From Cerina sp048266425 (GTDB lineage: Bacteria; Bacteroidota; Bacteroidia; Flavobacteriales; Flavobacteriaceae), in the NCBI GenBank assembly GCA_048266425.1, contig JBLWZN010000004.1, positions 62,001 through 126,000 on the forward strand: a stretch of DNA of 64,000 nucleotides, read 5' to 3'. Below the pieces are notes generated by a model, which saw nothing but the letters and a program-made list of their open reading frames with translations, made no database searches and was not told the DNA's origin. How positions within the stretch are numbered: the stretch's first letter is position 1; each line of letters begins with the position of its first letter. Positions 63,801 to 64,000 of this stretch are shown here, in pieces. Position numbers and translations under genes: made by a program.

Positions 63801-64000
63801 TTCCAATTTGGTGGAATTTCCAAGCCTACGATTATTATGATCGCCATTTTCTTAAGTTTTATCGGGGTATTCGGTGGACTGATGCTGACCGGAAAACCCT
63901 TTGTAATCATGATGACCATGATGGGCATTATATCCTTAGCGGGAATTGTGGTGAACAATGGAGTTGTACTGCTGGATTATACCCAAATCCTGATAGACCG
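60894..64000 (+). CDS. RND-family efflux pump (AcrB-like), 3' end outside window
   Basis: Inner-membrane proton-driven drug/solute pump. From ATG 60894 (MSKLQKNADKEF) the frame is open to the right edge (1035 codons seen). It has the porter domains, first helix near residue 22 (YVMIGIFFWLGLKAYF), and helices with GMLVDNGIVVVENVYRL, the fourth-helix proton-relay region: the first Asp is kept, the second is Asn instead of Asp as in AcrB. SLAGIVVNNGVVLLDYTQ near the edge is the matching helix of the second half. Most of the protein is present. Forms a pump with the adaptor and TolC. Confidence 0.94.
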   Translation, partial: MSKLQKNADKEFSLASWAIDNPSVIYVMIGIFFWLGLKAYFAMPREDFPEIVETKIYISTPYPGNTAEDIERLITDPLEKKLKNVSNLVEITSTSQEDYSIITVEFDEDITVEAAKQKVKDEVDGEKAGEDWPTFNGAKVEPNVFDLNFSEEVPIMNINFTGDYPVDKLKQFAEYLQDEIEELPEIKKADIRGAQEKEVEVAVDIYKMMAAKVSFSDVIQAISNGNVTLSAGNLKTSDQRRTIRVLGEIENPAQLNNFVVKSENGAVYLKDIARVSFKEEDKTTFAREFGDNVVMLDVKKRAGKNMIEAADKIKAMIKDTEANYYPSDLHISIANDSSTRTLNQVDDLVNNIIFGIILVVAVLMFFLGFRNALFVGFAIPMSMFMSFMILNLLGYTLNTMILFGLIMGLGMLVDNGIVVVENVYRLMDEGMSRTEATKKGIGEIAFPIIISTLTTVAAFVPLGLWPGIFGQFMKYFPITLSVVLGSSLFVAIFMNSMLVSQFMDTTDKELTLKQLVRLSIILGGIGIFIVIFGGAMHGLGTVMIVTAAMFWIYKYFLKKWAIHFQKNSMVRFENWYERRLKHALRKNNVYWYVGLTFLLLVMVIMLFGWSIGSQRTKIEFFPDATPNEFFVYIEYPQGTAIAKTNKVTKEIEKRVAAVLNEKEYMDGDQNFMVTSFVSQVGEGAGNPFTDGGSAAEMPHRGKITVNFSEFKYRRGKDTEKIRQKVQEALSGIYPGLNISVEKQPSGPPAGYPINIELEGKDYDELINTAENMLNYINSKNIAGIEELKVDVNKSKPSMQVVVDREKAGELGVTTGQVGSQLRRSLFGEKAGVYKKEGDDYDINVRFNEDIRYSKNALFNQNIIFRDPATGKIKEIPISSIAREKNTSAFSAIKHRDNRRVVTVYSGLKPGFTDAAAIVAEIQKEMADFNELPNDIKIDYTGQIEEQNKQMNFLVGAFFSGLGLIMLILVFQFGGISKPTIIMIAIFLSFIGVFGGLMLTGKPFVIMMTMMGIISLAGIVVNNGVVLLDYTQILID

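Overview
The window looks like chromosome of a marine member of the Flavobacteriaceae (Bacteroidota). The signs are SusC/SusD pairs and other glycan genes, a carotenoid lycopene cyclase next to a polyprenyl synthase, LytS/LytTR signalling, few Shine-Dalgarno sequences, and promoters of the Bacteroidota form TTG-N19-20-TAnnTTTG (a textbook one precedes the tRNA-Asn gene). No genus can be fixed from sequence reading alone.

Region by region. 1-5.5 kb: sugar-oxidation genes (a Gfo/Idh/MocA dehydrogenase cut by the window edge, a GMC oxidoreductase, a TIM-barrel isomerase and a DUF1080 lipoprotein), an assortment that fits catabolism through 3-keto-sugars. 5.6-7.8 kb: a housekeeping run, yicC-gmk-nadD. 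8-11 kb: a second sugar operon (Gfo/Idh/MocA, SDR, SIS). 11.2-23.4 kb: GH97, a luciferase-like monooxygenase, PepSY and YceI proteins, a LytS/LytTR pair with an exported dienelactone hydrolase, a carboxylesterase, a nucleoside hydrolase, a Nudix-type regulator and a secreted propeller protein. 23.5-35.1 kb: an accessory patchwork holding a CPBP protease, a ChbG deacetylase between remnants of a GH29 fucosidase and an SRPBCC gene, an AT-rich beta-helix enzyme, a 660-bp scar, and a ceramidase-like plus CxxCH-dehydrogenase operon whose third gene is broken and runs into debris of a second VOC gene. 35.2-44.4 kb: tRNA-Asn, rseP, a SCO protein and metal homeostasis: feoA-feoB-small Cys-rich protein and mntR-mntH, where MntH carries a C-terminal Usp domain and a perfect DtxR-type operator lies upstream of mntR.

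44.5-55.8 kb is the most striking part. The lycopene cyclase gene crtY is followed by a SusC-SusD-VCBS lipoprotein locus and then by the convergent polyprenyl synthase gene. The last 49 bp of homologous crtY sequence occur twice, at 45624-45672 and 54782-54830 (47 of 49 identical), so the locus is bracketed by direct repeats made from the 3' end of crtY. This looks like a roughly 9.2-kb island inserted at the end of a gene that once met the synthase gene tail to tail.

56-64 kb: an ECF sigma factor with a small membrane protein, then a TetR-TolC-adaptor-RND efflux operon. That operon has been invaded twice: an inverted-repeat element forms the start of the tolC reading frame, and a four-helix-bundle (23S intervening-sequence type) gene with flanking octamer arrays sits between tolC and the adaptor gene. 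The RND pump gene runs off the right edge.

Coordinates and motifs were read by eye; no database search, folding or alignment program was run.
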